Shown: positions 1 to 8,216, counted from the stretch's first letter. The stretch: DNA of 64,000 nt from an uncultured Oscillibacter sp. (GCA_910579435.1 CAJTVF010000004.1:30679-94678), one strand, 5' to 3'. Notes: generated from the letters alone by a model not told the origin. Program-made: numbers and translations.

Positions 1-96
1 AGCAAAAGCAGCGCCCCGGCCCGCCGGAGGGGAAACGTTTTAGGCAAGCGTCATCACTCCGTTCGTCAACAGTCAAGTGATGCTAGTATGTCCAAA
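1..96. other. Window edge, no gene recognised
   Basis: The first 96 bases lie downstream of ytfJ, which reads leftwards. They contain an inverted repeat, CATCACT near 52-58 and AGTGATG near 76-82, but no T-run follows it on the minus strand, so it is not a convincing terminator. No open frame with a ribosome binding site is visible. Confidence 0.4.
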
Positions 97-504
97 TCAG
101 ACGGATTCTTGCTCCTTCTCCGCCTTTTTCTTGTCCAGGAATTTTTCCGCCTTGTCCATCAGGTCCGGCGCCATCTCCACGATGCGGTCCAGGGTCGTCA
201 CCGGGGGCGCCGCCACCGGCAGGACCCGGGTCACGCCGTCCTTGATGGTCAGGAAGGCCACGGGGTCGATCTTCACCCCCGCGCCGCCGCCGCCGCCGAA
301 GCCTTTGGGCTGTATCTTGCCGTAGTCTCCGCCGCCGCTTCCGAAGCCGAAATTGACCCTGGAAATGGGAATCAGGGTCACGCCGTCCGGGGTGTTGATG
401 GGCTGGCCCACAATGACGTTGGTGTCCACCAGCTCGTGGACCTTTTCAATTGTGGAGCGCATCAGCTCGCTGACCGGGTGCTTCTTGTCCATCGTGTTGT
501 CCAT
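97..504 (-). CDS. ytfJ: GerW/YtfJ family sporulation protein
   Basis: A 135-aa protein of the GerW (YtfJ) family, which is forespore-expressed in Bacillus and is involved in spore germination. Visible family features are the N-terminal helix (residues 8-28), the VIVGQPI segment (30-36), the GVTLIPISRVNFGFGSGGGD block (41-60), a second glycine run (68-76) and a hydrophobic VAFLTI strand (82-87), then a charged lysine-rich tail. The ATG at 504 has an AGAAAGGACG ribosome binding site. It follows a DUF2953 gene, as ytfJ does with ytfI in Bacillus subtilis, at the end of a minus-strand run that includes scpA/scpB. Family assignment is firm; the exact molecular role is not established. Confidence 0.92.
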   Translation of the reverse strand: MDNTMDKKHPVSELMRSTIEKVHELVDTNVIVGQPINTPDGVTLIPISRVNFGFGSGGGDYGKIQPKGFGGGGGAGVKIDPVAFLTIKDGVTRVLPVAAPPVTTLDRIVEMAPDLMDKAEKFLDKKKAEKEQESV

Positions 505-566
505 CTTGTACGTCCTTTCTAAACCTCCGGAATTTTTATGAACCTATGGGGACCTCCTCCGGGTCA

Positions 567-590
567 CCGCAAAATCTGCGGATTTTGCGG
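567..590. other. Hairpin between DUF2953 gene and ytfJ
   Basis: A perfect 10-bp stem, CCGCAAAATC (567-576) with GATTTTGCGG (581-590), and a tgcg loop. It lies in the 118-bp gap between the DUF2953 stop and the ytfJ start. No T-run follows on the minus strand, so an mRNA stability or processing role fits better than termination (inference). Confidence 0.5.
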
Positions 591-622
591 AAGAGGAGGA
601 AGGAATGGAGCGGGCGGAGTCC

Positions 623-1294
623 TCACCGCGCGGCGGCGGGGACGGAACCGGGCGGAATTTCTTCCGGCGACGGCAGACGGGTCCTGCACCGCTTCCGCCA
701 GCGCAGGAACCACTTCAAAGCCGGGAAGGCCATGCCGAAGCCCGCCGCCAGCAGCGTCCCGATGCGAAGGGTAATCCCGACTTCTCCTTCTGTCATTATG
801 CCAGGGGCATTGAAATCCACGTCCGTGTGAATATAGGGGTCCCGGATATCCAGCAGCTTCTCCAGCAGGGGCATCCCCGTCCAGACGGCGGCCTGAAGCT
901 CTCCGTAAAGCTGGGCGGAGGCCGCGGGGTCCTCCTGGCCCCCCAGCGCCAGGGACAGCCGCAGGGGCTTCACCCGGATTCCCCGGCGGGTCCGTTCCAG
1001 GGCCCGTTTCAGCGGCGGGAGCAGGGTGCGGAGGGCGTCCTTCCCGTCCTCCAGGGTGAAGGAGAGCTTCGGCTTTCCCGCCTCCGGCTCCTTTTTTGGG
1101 GGCGTTTGCTTTTTCTTCTTTGGGGGCTTTTTGGCCTTTTTCGGCTTAGCGGGAAGGATCTGCACCCGCAGAAAGCCGAACTGTACATCCAGCCGGAGGT
1201 CTCCCCCGCCGAAAGCCGCCCAGGCGCCCACCCGGGTCCGGCAGAGCAGGACCGTCAGCAGTACGATGACCGCCAGAATCCACAGCCAAACCAT
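623..1294 (-). CDS. DUF2953 domain membrane protein (YtfI-like)
   Basis: A 223-aa protein with one N-terminal membrane segment (residues 2-18), then a short strand-rich stretch, a very Lys/Pro-rich linker (about 50-75) and a C-terminal DUF2953 domain. The closing Trp/Arg-rich segment (about 195-210) could lie at the membrane. B. subtilis ytfI encodes a DUF2953 protein beside ytfJ, and the same adjacency is seen here. The function of the family is unknown. A sporulation link is inferred only from the neighbour. The lysine linker is longer and more repetitive than I would expect for the family and may be lineage-specific. Confidence 0.8.
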   Translation of the reverse strand: MVWLWILAVIVLLTVLLCRTRVGAWAAFGGGDLRLDVQFGFLRVQILPAKPKKAKKPPKKKKQTPPKKEPEAGKPKLSFTLEDGKDALRTLLPPLKRALERTRRGIRVKPLRLSLALGGQEDPAASAQLYGELQAAVWTGMPLLEKLLDIRDPYIHTDVDFNAPGIMTEGEVGITLRIGTLLAAGFGMAFPALKWFLRWRKRCRTRLPSPEEIPPGSVPAAAR

Positions 1295-1312
1295 AGGCGG
1301 CGCCTCCTTTCC

Positions 1313-1918
1313 TTACTCCGGCTCCTCCTCGGAGGATACGATTTCCCCATTCTCCCCCAGGCGCATCTGGCCGTCGGCCTCCGGGTCCAGGGGGTCCTCC
1401 TCCCCGGAGGGCTCCGTCAGCTCCGGCAGGTCCTCCAGGCTGCTGAGGTGAAAGGCCCGGAGAAACTGCTTGGTCGTCCGGTACAGCCGGGGACGCCCCG
1501 GCACCTGGAGCCGCCCGCACTCCTCGATAAGGTCCCGGTTTAACAGCAGGCTCATGGTATAGGAGCTGTCCACGCCCCGGATCTGGTCCACATAAGCCCG
1601 GGTCGTGGGCTGGTAATAGGCGATAATGGTCAGAGCCTCCAGCGCCGGCTGGCTGAGCTTGGCGGGCTTGCGGACCTCCAGGGCCCGGTGTACCGCGTCC
1701 CCGAACTCCGGGGCGGAGCAGAGCTGCCAGCAGTCGTCCATCTGGACCAGGCGGATGCCCCGCCGTTCAAAGGCGTAATGGTCGCCAAGGTCCTTCAGCG
1801 CCCGCTCCACGGCGGGGCGGGCCAGCTCCAGGGCGGCGCAGAGGCGCTTGATTTGCACCGGCTCGCCGGAGGCGAACAAAATCGCCTCCACGGCGGCTTC
1901 GATTTCCTTTCTCTCCAT
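1313..1918 (-). CDS. scpB: Segregation and condensation protein B
   Basis: ScpB (201 aa) is a kleisin-interacting subunit of the Smc-ScpAB condensin, which compacts and separates replicated chromosomes. The sequence has the two winged-helix domains of the family: an N-terminal one beginning MERKEIEAAVEAILFASGEP and a second around LSQPALEALTIIAYYQPTTR, with the conserved RGVDSSY and RPRLYRTT stretches. The last 25 residues are acidic and variable. The gene starts 9 bp after the scpA stop, the usual scpA-scpB operon order. Length matches the family. Confidence 0.96.
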   Translation of the reverse strand: MERKEIEAAVEAILFASGEPVQIKRLCAALELARPAVERALKDLGDHYAFERRGIRLVQMDDCWQLCSAPEFGDAVHRALEVRKPAKLSQPALEALTIIAYYQPTTRAYVDQIRGVDSSYTMSLLLNRDLIEECGRLQVPGRPRLYRTTKQFLRAFHLSSLEDLPELTEPSGEEDPLDPEADGQMRLGENGEIVSSEEEPE

Positions 1919-1927
1919 GGATTCTCC

Positions 1928-2725
1928 TTATATGGTTTCCTCCGCCCGGGCGGCGAGGTGCTCCGGCGGGTCTCCCACCTGGCGGACGGTACACTCGGTT
2001 TCCGAGCCCGTCAATTGCAGCACGTGGGACCGGCACAGCTCCAGCACCGCCAGGAAGGTGGCCACAATTTCGCTGCGGCTCCGGCTCCCGTGAAAGAGCT
2101 GGAGAAAGCGGGTGACGGTCCCGTCCTTCAAACGGCGCAGAATGTCCAGGGCCTTCCGCTCCACGGGATAGGGCTCGTGCTGGGCAATCTCCTGGAAGGC
2201 CGCCCTGGGCGGCGGCAGCTTCCGCTCCGCCCGGCTTTGAAGCTCCCGCATGGCCCGCAGCAGGTCCCGGGGCTGGTGGTCGTAGAGAATCTCCCCCGGC
2301 TTCAGGGGCTCCGGCCCCCGGACGCAGACGCTGCGCCCGAACTCCCCCAGGGGGGCCAGCTTCTCCCCCATGGCCTTTATATAGGCGTAGCTCTCCCCCC
2401 GGCGGCGCTCCTCCAGAGATTGAATCAGGGCCTCCATCTCGCTCTTGGCCTCCTCGTCCTCGATGGACAGGAGCATCCGGGTCTTGAGGTAGACCAGGTG
2501 GGAGGCCATGGCGGCAAACTCGCTGGCCACCTCCAGGTCCAGCTGCTGGCGGCGGTCCAGCCAGGCCAGGTACTGGTCGCAGATCAGGGAGATGGAGATG
2601 TCCTGGATCTCCATCTTGTTCTTCCCCAGCAGGAAGAGAATCAGGTCCAGGGGGCCCTCAAAGTCCTGCAATTCCTCCGTCCGGGAGTGGACCACCTTTT
2701 CCAGTTTGAATACGGGACTATCCAA
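1928..2725 (-). CDS. scpA: Segregation and condensation protein A
   Basis: ScpA (265 aa) is the kleisin that bridges the Smc heads. The recognisable N-terminal part reads LEDFEGPLDLILFLL-like (EELQDFEGPLDLILFL), followed by the EIQDISISLICDQYLAWL helix and the ASEFAAMASHLVYLKTRMLL helix typical of the Smc-binding domain. The C-terminal winged helix, around GTVTRFLQLF and VATFLAVLEL, binds the other Smc head. It precedes scpB by 9 bp. The start is an ATG 39 bp after the site-2 protease stop. The assignment is secure. Confidence 0.96.
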   Translation of the reverse strand: MDSPVFKLEKVVHSRTEELQDFEGPLDLILFLLGKNKMEIQDISISLICDQYLAWLDRRQQLDLEVASEFAAMASHLVYLKTRMLLSIEDEEAKSEMEALIQSLEERRRGESYAYIKAMGEKLAPLGEFGRSVCVRGPEPLKPGEILYDHQPRDLLRAMRELQSRAERKLPPPRAAFQEIAQHEPYPVERKALDILRRLKDGTVTRFLQLFHGSRSRSEIVATFLAVLELCRSHVLQLTGSETECTVRQVGDPPEHLAARAEETI

Positions 2726-2764
2726 AAATACCTCCCACCGCGCCGGGACGGGCCCCGGGCGGAT

Positions 2765-3424
2765 TTAGAAAAACAGCTCGAAAAAGAAACGGTATATCCC
2801 CAGGATGGCCCCGCTGATGAGGTCCCCGGTGACGCCGAACCAGCTCAGGGCCAGCAGCAAAAACATGCCGTAACGCTCGCAGCGCATCAGGCCGAAGTAG
2901 GCCCGGTCCGGCAGGAAGGCCCCCAGGACCTTGCTCCCGTCCAGGGGCGGGATGGGCAGCAGGTTAAAAAGCCCCAGACCGATGGACAGGGGGGCCAGGG
3001 TGTAGAGCAGGAACTGGAAGAGGAAAATCCTGGCCTCCATCGGTATCCAGGTCCCGCGAACGTAGATCTCCCGGCTGAGGAACACCGCCAGCAGGGCCAG
3101 CAGCAGGTTGGAAACCGGCCCCGCCAGGGCCGTCAGGGCCATGCCCTGCTTGGGCCTCTTGAAATACCGGGGGTCCACCGGCACGGGCTTGGCCCAGCCG
3201 AAGCCCGCCGCCAGCATCATGGCCAGGCCCAGCCAGTCGATATGCCGGAAGGGATTCAGGCTCAGGCGATGGCGGTCCCGGGCCGTGGGGTCCCCCAGGG
3301 CATAAGCCGCCAGGCCGTGGCAGGTCTCGTGGACCGTCAGGCAGAGAAGGACGGCCAGGACCCTCGTCAAGGTACTCTCCAGGAAATCCCAGTCAATGGA
3401 TTGGATGAGGCCGCCCAGGTCCAT
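2765..3424 (-). CDS. Site-2 protease family (M50) membrane metalloprotease
   Basis: A 219-aa polytopic membrane protein of the M50 rhomboid-independent intramembrane protease class. The zinc-binding motif HETCH (His32, Glu33, His36) lies in the first membrane helix and the third metal ligand is in NLLPIPPLDG (Asp162-Gly163). The conserved SLNPFRHID segment follows the first motif. The short form without PDZ or CBS domains is typical of the minimal clostridial proteins often found beside scpA/scpB. Substrates are unknown. It is probably first in, or near the start of, the transcript that continues into scpA and scpB. Confidence 0.9.
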   Translation of the reverse strand: MDLGGLIQSIDWDFLESTLTRVLAVLLCLTVHETCHGLAAYALGDPTARDRHRLSLNPFRHIDWLGLAMMLAAGFGWAKPVPVDPRYFKRPKQGMALTALAGPVSNLLLALLAVFLSREIYVRGTWIPMEARIFLFQFLLYTLAPLSIGLGLFNLLPIPPLDGSKVLGAFLPDRAYFGLMRCERYGMFLLLALSWFGVTGDLISGAILGIYRFFFELFF

Positions 3425-3491
3425 GGTCCTCCCCCTTTCAATAGCTGCTTCATTATAGCAGTTCTTGGGAGGAAATACAAGGGAAACCGTG

Positions 3492-3518
3492 AAAAAGGCC
3501 CGCCAAAGGAGGCGGGCC
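3492..3518 (-). terminator. Rho-independent terminator after sigG
   Basis: On the minus strand GGCCCGCC (3511-3518) pairs with GGCGGGCC (3497-3504) across a 6-nt loop and is followed by TTTTT (3496-3492). It lies 5 bp after the sigG stop codon and separates sigG from the protease/scp genes. Confidence 0.9.
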
Positions 3519-3523
3519 CGGAA

Positions 3524-4294
3524 TCAAATATTTTTTTTGATGGTGTTGATGGCCCCTTTTTCCAGCCGGGAAACCTGGGCCTGGGAAATCCCCACCTCGG
3601 CGGAGACCTCCATCTGGGTCTTGCCCTCGTAGAACCGGAGGGACAGAATCCGCCGCTCCCGGTCGTCCAGGCGCTTCAGCGCGTCCTTCAGCGCGATGCG
3701 GTCCGTCCAGTGCTCGTCGGTGTTCTGGGTGTCCCGGACCTGGTCCATGACGCAGAGGGCGTCCCCGCCGTCGGAGTACACCGGCTCGTAGAGGGACACC
3801 GGGTCCACGATGGCGTCCATGGCGAAGACCACGTCCTCCCGGGGGATGTCCAGCTCCTTGGCGATCTGCTCCACCGTGGGCTCCCGCTGGGTCTCGGAGA
3901 TCAGCCGCTCCCGGACCTGGAGCACCCGGTAGGCCGTGTCCCGCATGGACCGGGAAACCCGGATGGCGCTGTTGTCCCGGAGATAGCGGCGGATCTCGCC
4001 GATAATCATGGGCACGCCGTAGGTGGAAAACTTCACCGGCTGATTGACGTCAAAGTTGTCAATGGCCTTGATGAGCCCCACGCAGCCCACCTGAAACAAG
4101 TCGTCCACATTCTCTCCCCGGTTGGAAAACCGCTGGATCACCGACAGCACCAGCCGGAGATTTCCCTCAATGAGCTGGCGGCGGGCCTCCTGGTCCCCCT
4201 CCTTGGTCCGGCGGAGAAGGGCCATGGTCTCCTCGTTTTTCAGCACCTTCAGCTTGGCGGTGTTGACTCCCGCAATCTCGACTTTTCCCTGCAT
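3524..4294 (-). CDS. sigG: RNA polymerase sporulation sigma factor SigG
   Basis: SigG (256 aa) is the late forespore sigma factor. The N-terminal signature KVEIAGVNTAKLKVL is specific to SigG and lies before region 2. Region 2 shows the DLFQVGCVGLIKAIDNFD core helix and the VKFSTYGVPMIIGEIRRYLR promoter-melting segment. Region 4 ends with the helix-turn-helix MEVSAEVGISQAQVSRLEK (about residues 228-247). Length matches the family. It is separated from the upstream ymxH by about 170 bp and has its own terminator. The region upstream carries an inverted repeat, ATACTGAC (4316-4323) and GTCAGTAT (4364-4371). This may mark sporulation-sigma promoter elements, but I could not assign them. Confidence 0.97.
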   Translation of the reverse strand: MQGKVEIAGVNTAKLKVLKNEETMALLRRTKEGDQEARRQLIEGNLRLVLSVIQRFSNRGENVDDLFQVGCVGLIKAIDNFDVNQPVKFSTYGVPMIIGEIRRYLRDNSAIRVSRSMRDTAYRVLQVRERLISETQREPTVEQIAKELDIPREDVVFAMDAIVDPVSLYEPVYSDGGDALCVMDQVRDTQNTDEHWTDRIALKDALKRLDDRERRILSLRFYEGKTQMEVSAEVGISQAQVSRLEKGAINTIKKNI

Positions 4295-4462
4295 GAAAGA
4301 AGCCCCCTCTTGTGTATACTGACCTCGCGGCGGGCGGGGGTCTTCCCCTCTTCACGCCGTAAAGTCAGTATCTCCAGAGGCGTTTTTTCCTATACTGGGA
4401 CCTTTTGTCAGAATAGGACGGCCCGGGGTTCGCATAGGCTTCCTTGAAAGGAGTTGAGGGCC

Positions 4463-4741
4463 ATGCAGTTCCGGTTTCGGGACCTCCGGCGGAAGGAGGT
4501 CATCAACATCAACGACGGCTGCCGCCTGGGGCTGGTGGCGGACCTGGATCTCCGGGCCCCGGAGGGGCAGATTCTCGCCATTGTGGTCTATGGACCCGCC
4601 CGGTTCTTCGGGATCTTCGGGCGGGGGGAGGAGTTCTACATCCCCTGGGACTGCATCCAGCGGATCGGGGACGACATCATTTTAATCGACAAGCCCTTCC
4701 AGCGGCGGGACCCGGGGCTGGAGCGGAAGCGGCGGCGGTGA
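4463..4741 (+). CDS. YlmC/YmxH family sporulation protein
   Basis: A 92-aa PRC-barrel-like protein of the YlmC/YmxH family, small sporulation-associated proteins of spore-forming Firmicutes. Visible family features are FRDLRRKEVININDGCRLG at the start and the EFYIPWDCIQRIGDDIILID segment near the end. An in-frame TTG at 4454 immediately abuts the AAAGGAG ribosome binding site (4447-4453), so the ATG at 4463 (9-nt spacing) is the better start. The last 65 bp overlap the 3' end of the convergent lysR gene. It sits next to sigG, as is common for this family. Confidence 0.88.
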   Translation: MQFRFRDLRRKEVININDGCRLGLVADLDLRAPEGQILAIVVYGPARFFGIFGRGEEFYIPWDCIQRIGDDIILIDKPFQRRDPGLERKRRR

Positions 4742-5630
4742 GGGGCTCCCCCTCCGCCAGCGCCTCCCGCAGAAGCTCCAGAAACAGCTCCATGGCCGGG
4801 GTGACCCACCTTCCCTTCCGCCAGGCGCACAGCGCCGGGGCGGGGACGCCGGAGATGGGGGCTTCCAGCTCCACCAGCCGCCTGTCCGCCAGCTCCTCCT
4901 CCGCCACAAAGCGGGGCAGATAGGTAAAGCCCAGGTTGCTCATGACACAGCGCTTGATGGTCTCGATGCTCCACAGCTCCAGCGTCACGTCCAGCTCAAT
5001 CTCCCTCTGGCGGAGGTATGCCTCCAGGCGGCGGCGGAAAATGCTGTCCGGCTCGTCCGTGACCAGGGAGACGGCCTTCCGCTGGCCCGGGGCGGTAAAG
5101 TCCGTCTCCCGGAAATCCGGGGAGGCCAGCAGCACGATGTCATAGCTCCCCATGGACTCCACCTCCAGGGCCTCCCGGTTCCAATCCATGTCGTAGCCCA
5201 CCCCCAGGTCGCAGGCCCCGGTGCGGACGCCCTGGGGAATCCGCATGCAGTTGCAGCTCCGGACGATCAGCCGGACCTGGGGAGCCCGCTCCCGGAAGGC
5301 CCGGATCACCGGCTGCATCCGGTAGCACAGCAGGGTCTCCGCCATGTCCACCCGGAGCGTTCCCGCGGGGACCCGGCCCATCCGCCCGCATTCCAGGAGG
5401 CGGTCCGCCGCCTCCAGCAGCTCCCGGGTCTGGGGCAGGGCCCGCTCTCCCGCCTCCGTCAGAACCATTCTCCGGCCCACCCGCTCAAAGAGGGGGACGC
5501 CCAGCTCCTCCTCCAGCTGCTGGATCTGGACGGTGATGGTGGACTGGGTGTAGCCCAGGCGCTCCGCCGCCCTTTGATAGCTCCCCTGGTCCACCACAGC
5601 CTGGAAGGTGCGGAGATTTTTCAGCTCCAT
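4677..5630 (-). CDS. LysR family transcriptional regulator
   Basis: A 317-aa LysR-type regulator with the N-terminal winged helix-turn-helix (residues 1-60; YQRAAERLGYTQSTITVQIQ) and a C-terminal periplasmic-binding-like effector domain (about 90-295). It is divergent from a LysE-type exporter, which is the usual arrangement for a regulator controlling its neighbour. The 3' end extends past the effector domain in an Ala/Pro-rich tail that overlaps the convergent ymxH gene by 65 bp. The effector is unknown; an amino acid is plausible from the LysE partner (inference). Confidence 0.93.
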   Translation of the reverse strand: MELKNLRTFQAVVDQGSYQRAAERLGYTQSTITVQIQQLEEELGVPLFERVGRRMVLTEAGERALPQTRELLEAADRLLECGRMGRVPAGTLRVDMAETLLCYRMQPVIRAFRERAPQVRLIVRSCNCMRIPQGVRTGACDLGVGYDMDWNREALEVESMGSYDIVLLASPDFRETDFTAPGQRKAVSLVTDEPDSIFRRRLEAYLRQREIELDVTLELWSIETIKRCVMSNLGFTYLPRFVAEEELADRRLVELEAPISGVPAPALCAWRKGRWVTPAMELFLELLREALAEGEPLTAAASAPAPGPAAGRACRLK

Positions 5631-5654
5631 AGGATCCCCTCCTGATTCATCGAT

Positions 5655-5714
5655 TTTTCAAATAGTATACTTGAAAAACTTTCGCTTTTCAAATGGATTT
5701 TTTTCTGGTATGAT
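5655..5714. promoter_or_regulatory. lysR-lysE divergent control region with overlapping dyads
   Basis: Three half-sites alternate in direction: TTTTCAA (5655-5661), TTGAAAA (5671-5677) and TTTTCAA (5686-5692). They form two overlapping inverted repeats with 9-bp and 8-bp spacers. A TATGAT box at 5709-5714 lies 17 bp from TTTTCA (5686-5691), which gives a plausible lysE promoter whose -35 overlaps the third half-site. This is the pattern expected for a LysR regulator binding recall and activation sites. Confidence 0.65.
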
Positions 5715-5746
5715 GGGCCTATCTCAAACAAAGGATGGTGCCTGTC

Positions 5747-6340
5747 ATGCCCCTGTCCCTTCTCCCCTCTTTCCTGCTCTACTGTTATGTGGGCGCCATC
5801 ACCCCTGGCCCCGCCAACCTCTGCTCCCTCTCCACCGCCCTGCGGTACGGGAAGGGCCCCGCCCTGCGCCAGTGGCGGGGGCTGTTTACCGGCTTTGCCA
5901 TCGTATCCCTGGCTTCCGTGCTGGCGACCTATTTTCTGGGCGCCGTGCTGAACCAATATGTGGGCGTCCTGTCCTGGGTGGGAGCGTCCTATCTCCTGTG
6001 GATGGCCTGGCACACCCTGCGCTCCTCCGCCGGGCCGGAGGGCCAGGCCCCGGAGGCCCCGGGCTTCCTCACGGGACTGCTGGTGCAGCTGACCAACGTA
6101 AAGATCATGGTCTTCTGCTTGATGGCCATGGCCTCCTTTGTCCTGCCCTATACCGGGTCCTTCTGGGCCCTGCTGGCGGTGGGGCTGTTCCTGCCCTTTA
6201 CCGGGCCCGCCGCCAATCTGGTCTGGCTCTTCGCCGGAGCGGCGCTGCAAAGACTCTTTGCCAACCACCGCAAGGCCGTAGACGCTGTATGCGCCGCCGC
6301 TCTGGCCCTGTGCGCCGTCAGCCTGGTCCTGCCCCATTAG
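5747..6340 (+). CDS. LysE family amino acid/metabolite exporter
   Basis: A 197-aa inner-membrane exporter of the LysE/RhtB family, with about six hydrophobic segments. The family signature TPGPAN is at residues 19-24, and a second conserved region, GFLTGLLVQLTNVKIM, lies mid-protein. An ATG at 5735 overlaps the AAGG ribosome binding site (5731-5734), so I prefer the ATG at 5747. It is transcribed divergently from the LysR gene and ends at a strong bidirectional terminator. Family members export basic or hydrophobic amino acids; the substrate here cannot be read from sequence. Confidence 0.9.
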   Translation: MPLSLLPSFLLYCYVGAITPGPANLCSLSTALRYGKGPALRQWRGLFTGFAIVSLASVLATYFLGAVLNQYVGVLSWVGASYLLWMAWHTLRSSAGPEGQAPEAPGFLTGLLVQLTNVKIMVFCLMAMASFVLPYTGSFWALLAVGLFLPFTGPAANLVWLFAGAALQRLFANHRKAVDAVCAAALALCAVSLVLPH

Positions 6341-6372
6341 AGGGGTTTAAACTGTCAAACACAGTTGAAAAC

Positions 6373-6405
6373 AGCGCCGTCAGGACATCTCCTGACGGCG
6401 CTTTT
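6373..6405. terminator. Bidirectional terminator between lysE and fapA-like gene
   Basis: AGCGCCGTCAGGA (6373-6385) pairs with TCCTGACGGCGCT (6390-6402) across a 4-nt loop. TTTT follows on the plus strand and GTTTTC on the minus strand, so it can serve both convergent genes. Confidence 0.9.
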
Positions 6406-6422
6406 CCTTGCAAAACAGATTC

Positions 6423-8039
6423 TTATTTTAAGAATATTCTGCTTACCTCCGCATGAATATCGCAGTCTTCCTCCTCAGAGGTAATTTCCTCTGTCAATCT
6501 GCCAATCTGAATGTCCAGCAGCGGATACAGCTTCTCGCAGCGTACCCTTCCCTTGCTCTTTTTCTCCAGCGCCTTATTCAAGGATTTCAGCTCCGTAACC
6601 AGCGCCTCCTGCCTCTCAAAATAGAGGTCCCGCTGTTCCACCAGCCGTTCCAGCAGCGATTGCTCTGCCTCGGAAATCCGGGCGCCCTTTTTGCGCAGGC
6701 CGGTGATGGAGTCCCACAGCTTTTTCAGGGTTTCCTGCACCTCCGCCAGCTCCTCCCTGGTCCGCTCCCAGGATTCCGGAATGTGCGGAGGGTAGCCAAC
6801 GGAAAAGCGGCTCCGGCCTCCGGCCAGGTTGCCGACCCGCCGGCATAAGATGCTGTCTCCCGCGCGGATCTGACTGTCCACGATCATTCCCCGGCCGCTC
6901 ATGACGTAGACCGTGCCGCCGCAGCGAATCACGCTGTTGGAAATCGTCTCCGCGATCACGCTGGTCCCGCCGTCAATTTCCACCCACTCCATAACCGGGG
7001 ACTGCACCTGACAGGCGGCCGCCAAAAAGGTTTTGCCCTTTGTTCCATAAACGCCCTTTTGGACCCGGATGGTCCCGTTTGTAGACGTCACGCGGGCCTC
7101 TCCCATCTTCCCATTGATGACGATTTCACCGGAGGCCTCTATTTCAACGCCTCCGTCCACATTGCCGCCGATGTACAGATTGCCGGAAACCCGGAGCGTT
7201 CCCTGAAACTGCTCCATATCCCCATCCACGATCTTCTGCTCATGAATGCAGAATTGGTCGTTTTCCATGTACAAAATCCCGTCCACGCCGGCTATAAGCG
7301 CCTGCCCGCCCCGGCCGATGACGGTATTTTTCCCCTGCGGCACACAGGCGGCGGCGGGCTGCGGGCTGGGAAGCCCCTGCCCCGTTACATCCATGCCGTC
7401 CGATCCCGCCCTTGGGGCCCGGATCAGGCAGATGACTGTTCCTTTCCGGATGGGCTGCAGCTGGGGGTCTTCTTCGAAATCCACCTGGCTTCCGTTCTGC
7501 ACCTCCACGCTCATGTTCCTGCGCCGCTGGAGCAGCTCCGTCACCTTGCCGTCTTCTCCCGCCAGGGGCGGCTTCCCCCGCGCCACCGGAAAGATGCGGA
7601 AATACCCAAGGTCAAACTCTCTTTCAATGTCTTCCCGCAAAACGCCATAGCAAATGCCCTCGTAACGCAGATCGCCCAGGAACTCCTCCAGCGTTATATC
7701 ATCCCCGCCGTTCTCCGGCCGGAGCAGGCACGCATAGGCGCACATCCGGTCCTCGGCAAGAAAAAAACGCGCCTCCGCTTTCATGGGCTCCACATTGCCG
7801 TCCAGCGCCTTTTTGTACCGGGCCCGGCACGCCTCCTTCAAAGCCCGGATAAAATTTTCCACCGTTTTGCTGTCGTCCGGGTACTGCTCCTTCAGCTCAT
7901 TGCCCGACTCTTCCAATTCTGTGAGCATCCTTCTGTAAGGAGTGGAATGAAATGGTTTGATTCCCGGCTCGCCCGCCTCCTTTGGGACAAAACGATCTAA
8001 GATTGACACTCCCATCCCCTGCCTTTTCCTGATTTCCAT
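6423..8039 (-). CDS. FapA (DUF342) family protein
   Basis: A 538-aa protein of the FapA/DUF342 family. The central part (about 130-430) has the repeating Gly/Val beta-helix character of the family, for example GTLRVSGNLYIGGNVDGGV and GEIVINGKMGEA. A C-terminal segment of about 90 residues (from about 430) is rich in Glu/Leu/Lys heptads and probably a coiled coil. In Vibrio, FapA is linked to flagellar pole-dependent control, but the family is widespread in clostridia with no assigned role. The ATG at 8039 has no clear ribosome binding site. The ATG at 8015 (residue 9), preceded by AAAAGGCAGGGG, is an alternative start. It is a single-gene transcript. Confidence 0.82.
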   Translation of the reverse strand: MEIRKRQGMGVSILDRFVPKEAGEPGIKPFHSTPYRRMLTELEESGNELKEQYPDDSKTVENFIRALKEACRARYKKALDGNVEPMKAEARFFLAEDRMCAYACLLRPENGGDDITLEEFLGDLRYEGICYGVLREDIEREFDLGYFRIFPVARGKPPLAGEDGKVTELLQRRRNMSVEVQNGSQVDFEEDPQLQPIRKGTVICLIRAPRAGSDGMDVTGQGLPSPQPAAACVPQGKNTVIGRGGQALIAGVDGILYMENDQFCIHEQKIVDGDMEQFQGTLRVSGNLYIGGNVDGGVEIEASGEIVINGKMGEARVTSTNGTIRVQKGVYGTKGKTFLAAACQVQSPVMEWVEIDGGTSVIAETISNSVIRCGGTVYVMSGRGMIVDSQIRAGDSILCRRVGNLAGGRSRFSVGYPPHIPESWERTREELAEVQETLKKLWDSITGLRKKGARISEAEQSLLERLVEQRDLYFERQEALVTELKSLNKALEKKSKGRVRCEKLYPLLDIQIGRLTEEITSEEEDCDIHAEVSRIFLK

Positions 8040-8216
8040 ACCGGCGGCCGCTATTCGCGGGCTCTGACCCGCGCTTGCAGTTTAATTTTGAATATTGTAT
8101 CACTCCTACGGACAATTATCAAGTATAATTCCGTCAAAAGGAAAACTCTTACAATCGTTTTCAGGTCCCCTTTGAAACGGCCCGCACCCGGCGGGGTTCG
8201 CCGCTGAAATCCGTCT
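8040..8216 (-). promoter_or_regulatory. fapA-like gene promoter and leader hairpin
   Basis: On the minus strand TTGATA (8122-8117), a 17-bp spacer and TACAAT (8099-8094) form a good sigma-A-type promoter. Between the expected transcript start and the ATG lies a hairpin, CGCGGG (8056-8061) with CCCGCG (8068-8073), in place of a Shine-Dalgarno site. The rest of this gap, 8123-8216, shows no gene. Confidence 0.7.

Noticed and set aside
1688..4447. Long plus-strand open frame of 919 codons opposite scpB, scpA, the site-2 protease and sigG
   Set aside because: It is antisense to four recognisable genes, is of low-complexity Gly/Pro/Arg/Gln composition with no domain, and reflects the scarcity of stop codons in GC-rich DNA.
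5661..5670. Similarity of the lysR-lysE gap (TTCAAATAGTATAC) to the xdhA-mocA gap (TTTGAAATAGTATATCC on the minus strand)
   Set aside because: The shared letters are mostly a -10-like AGTATA and flanking A/T. The dyad structure is not shared, so it is probably chance.
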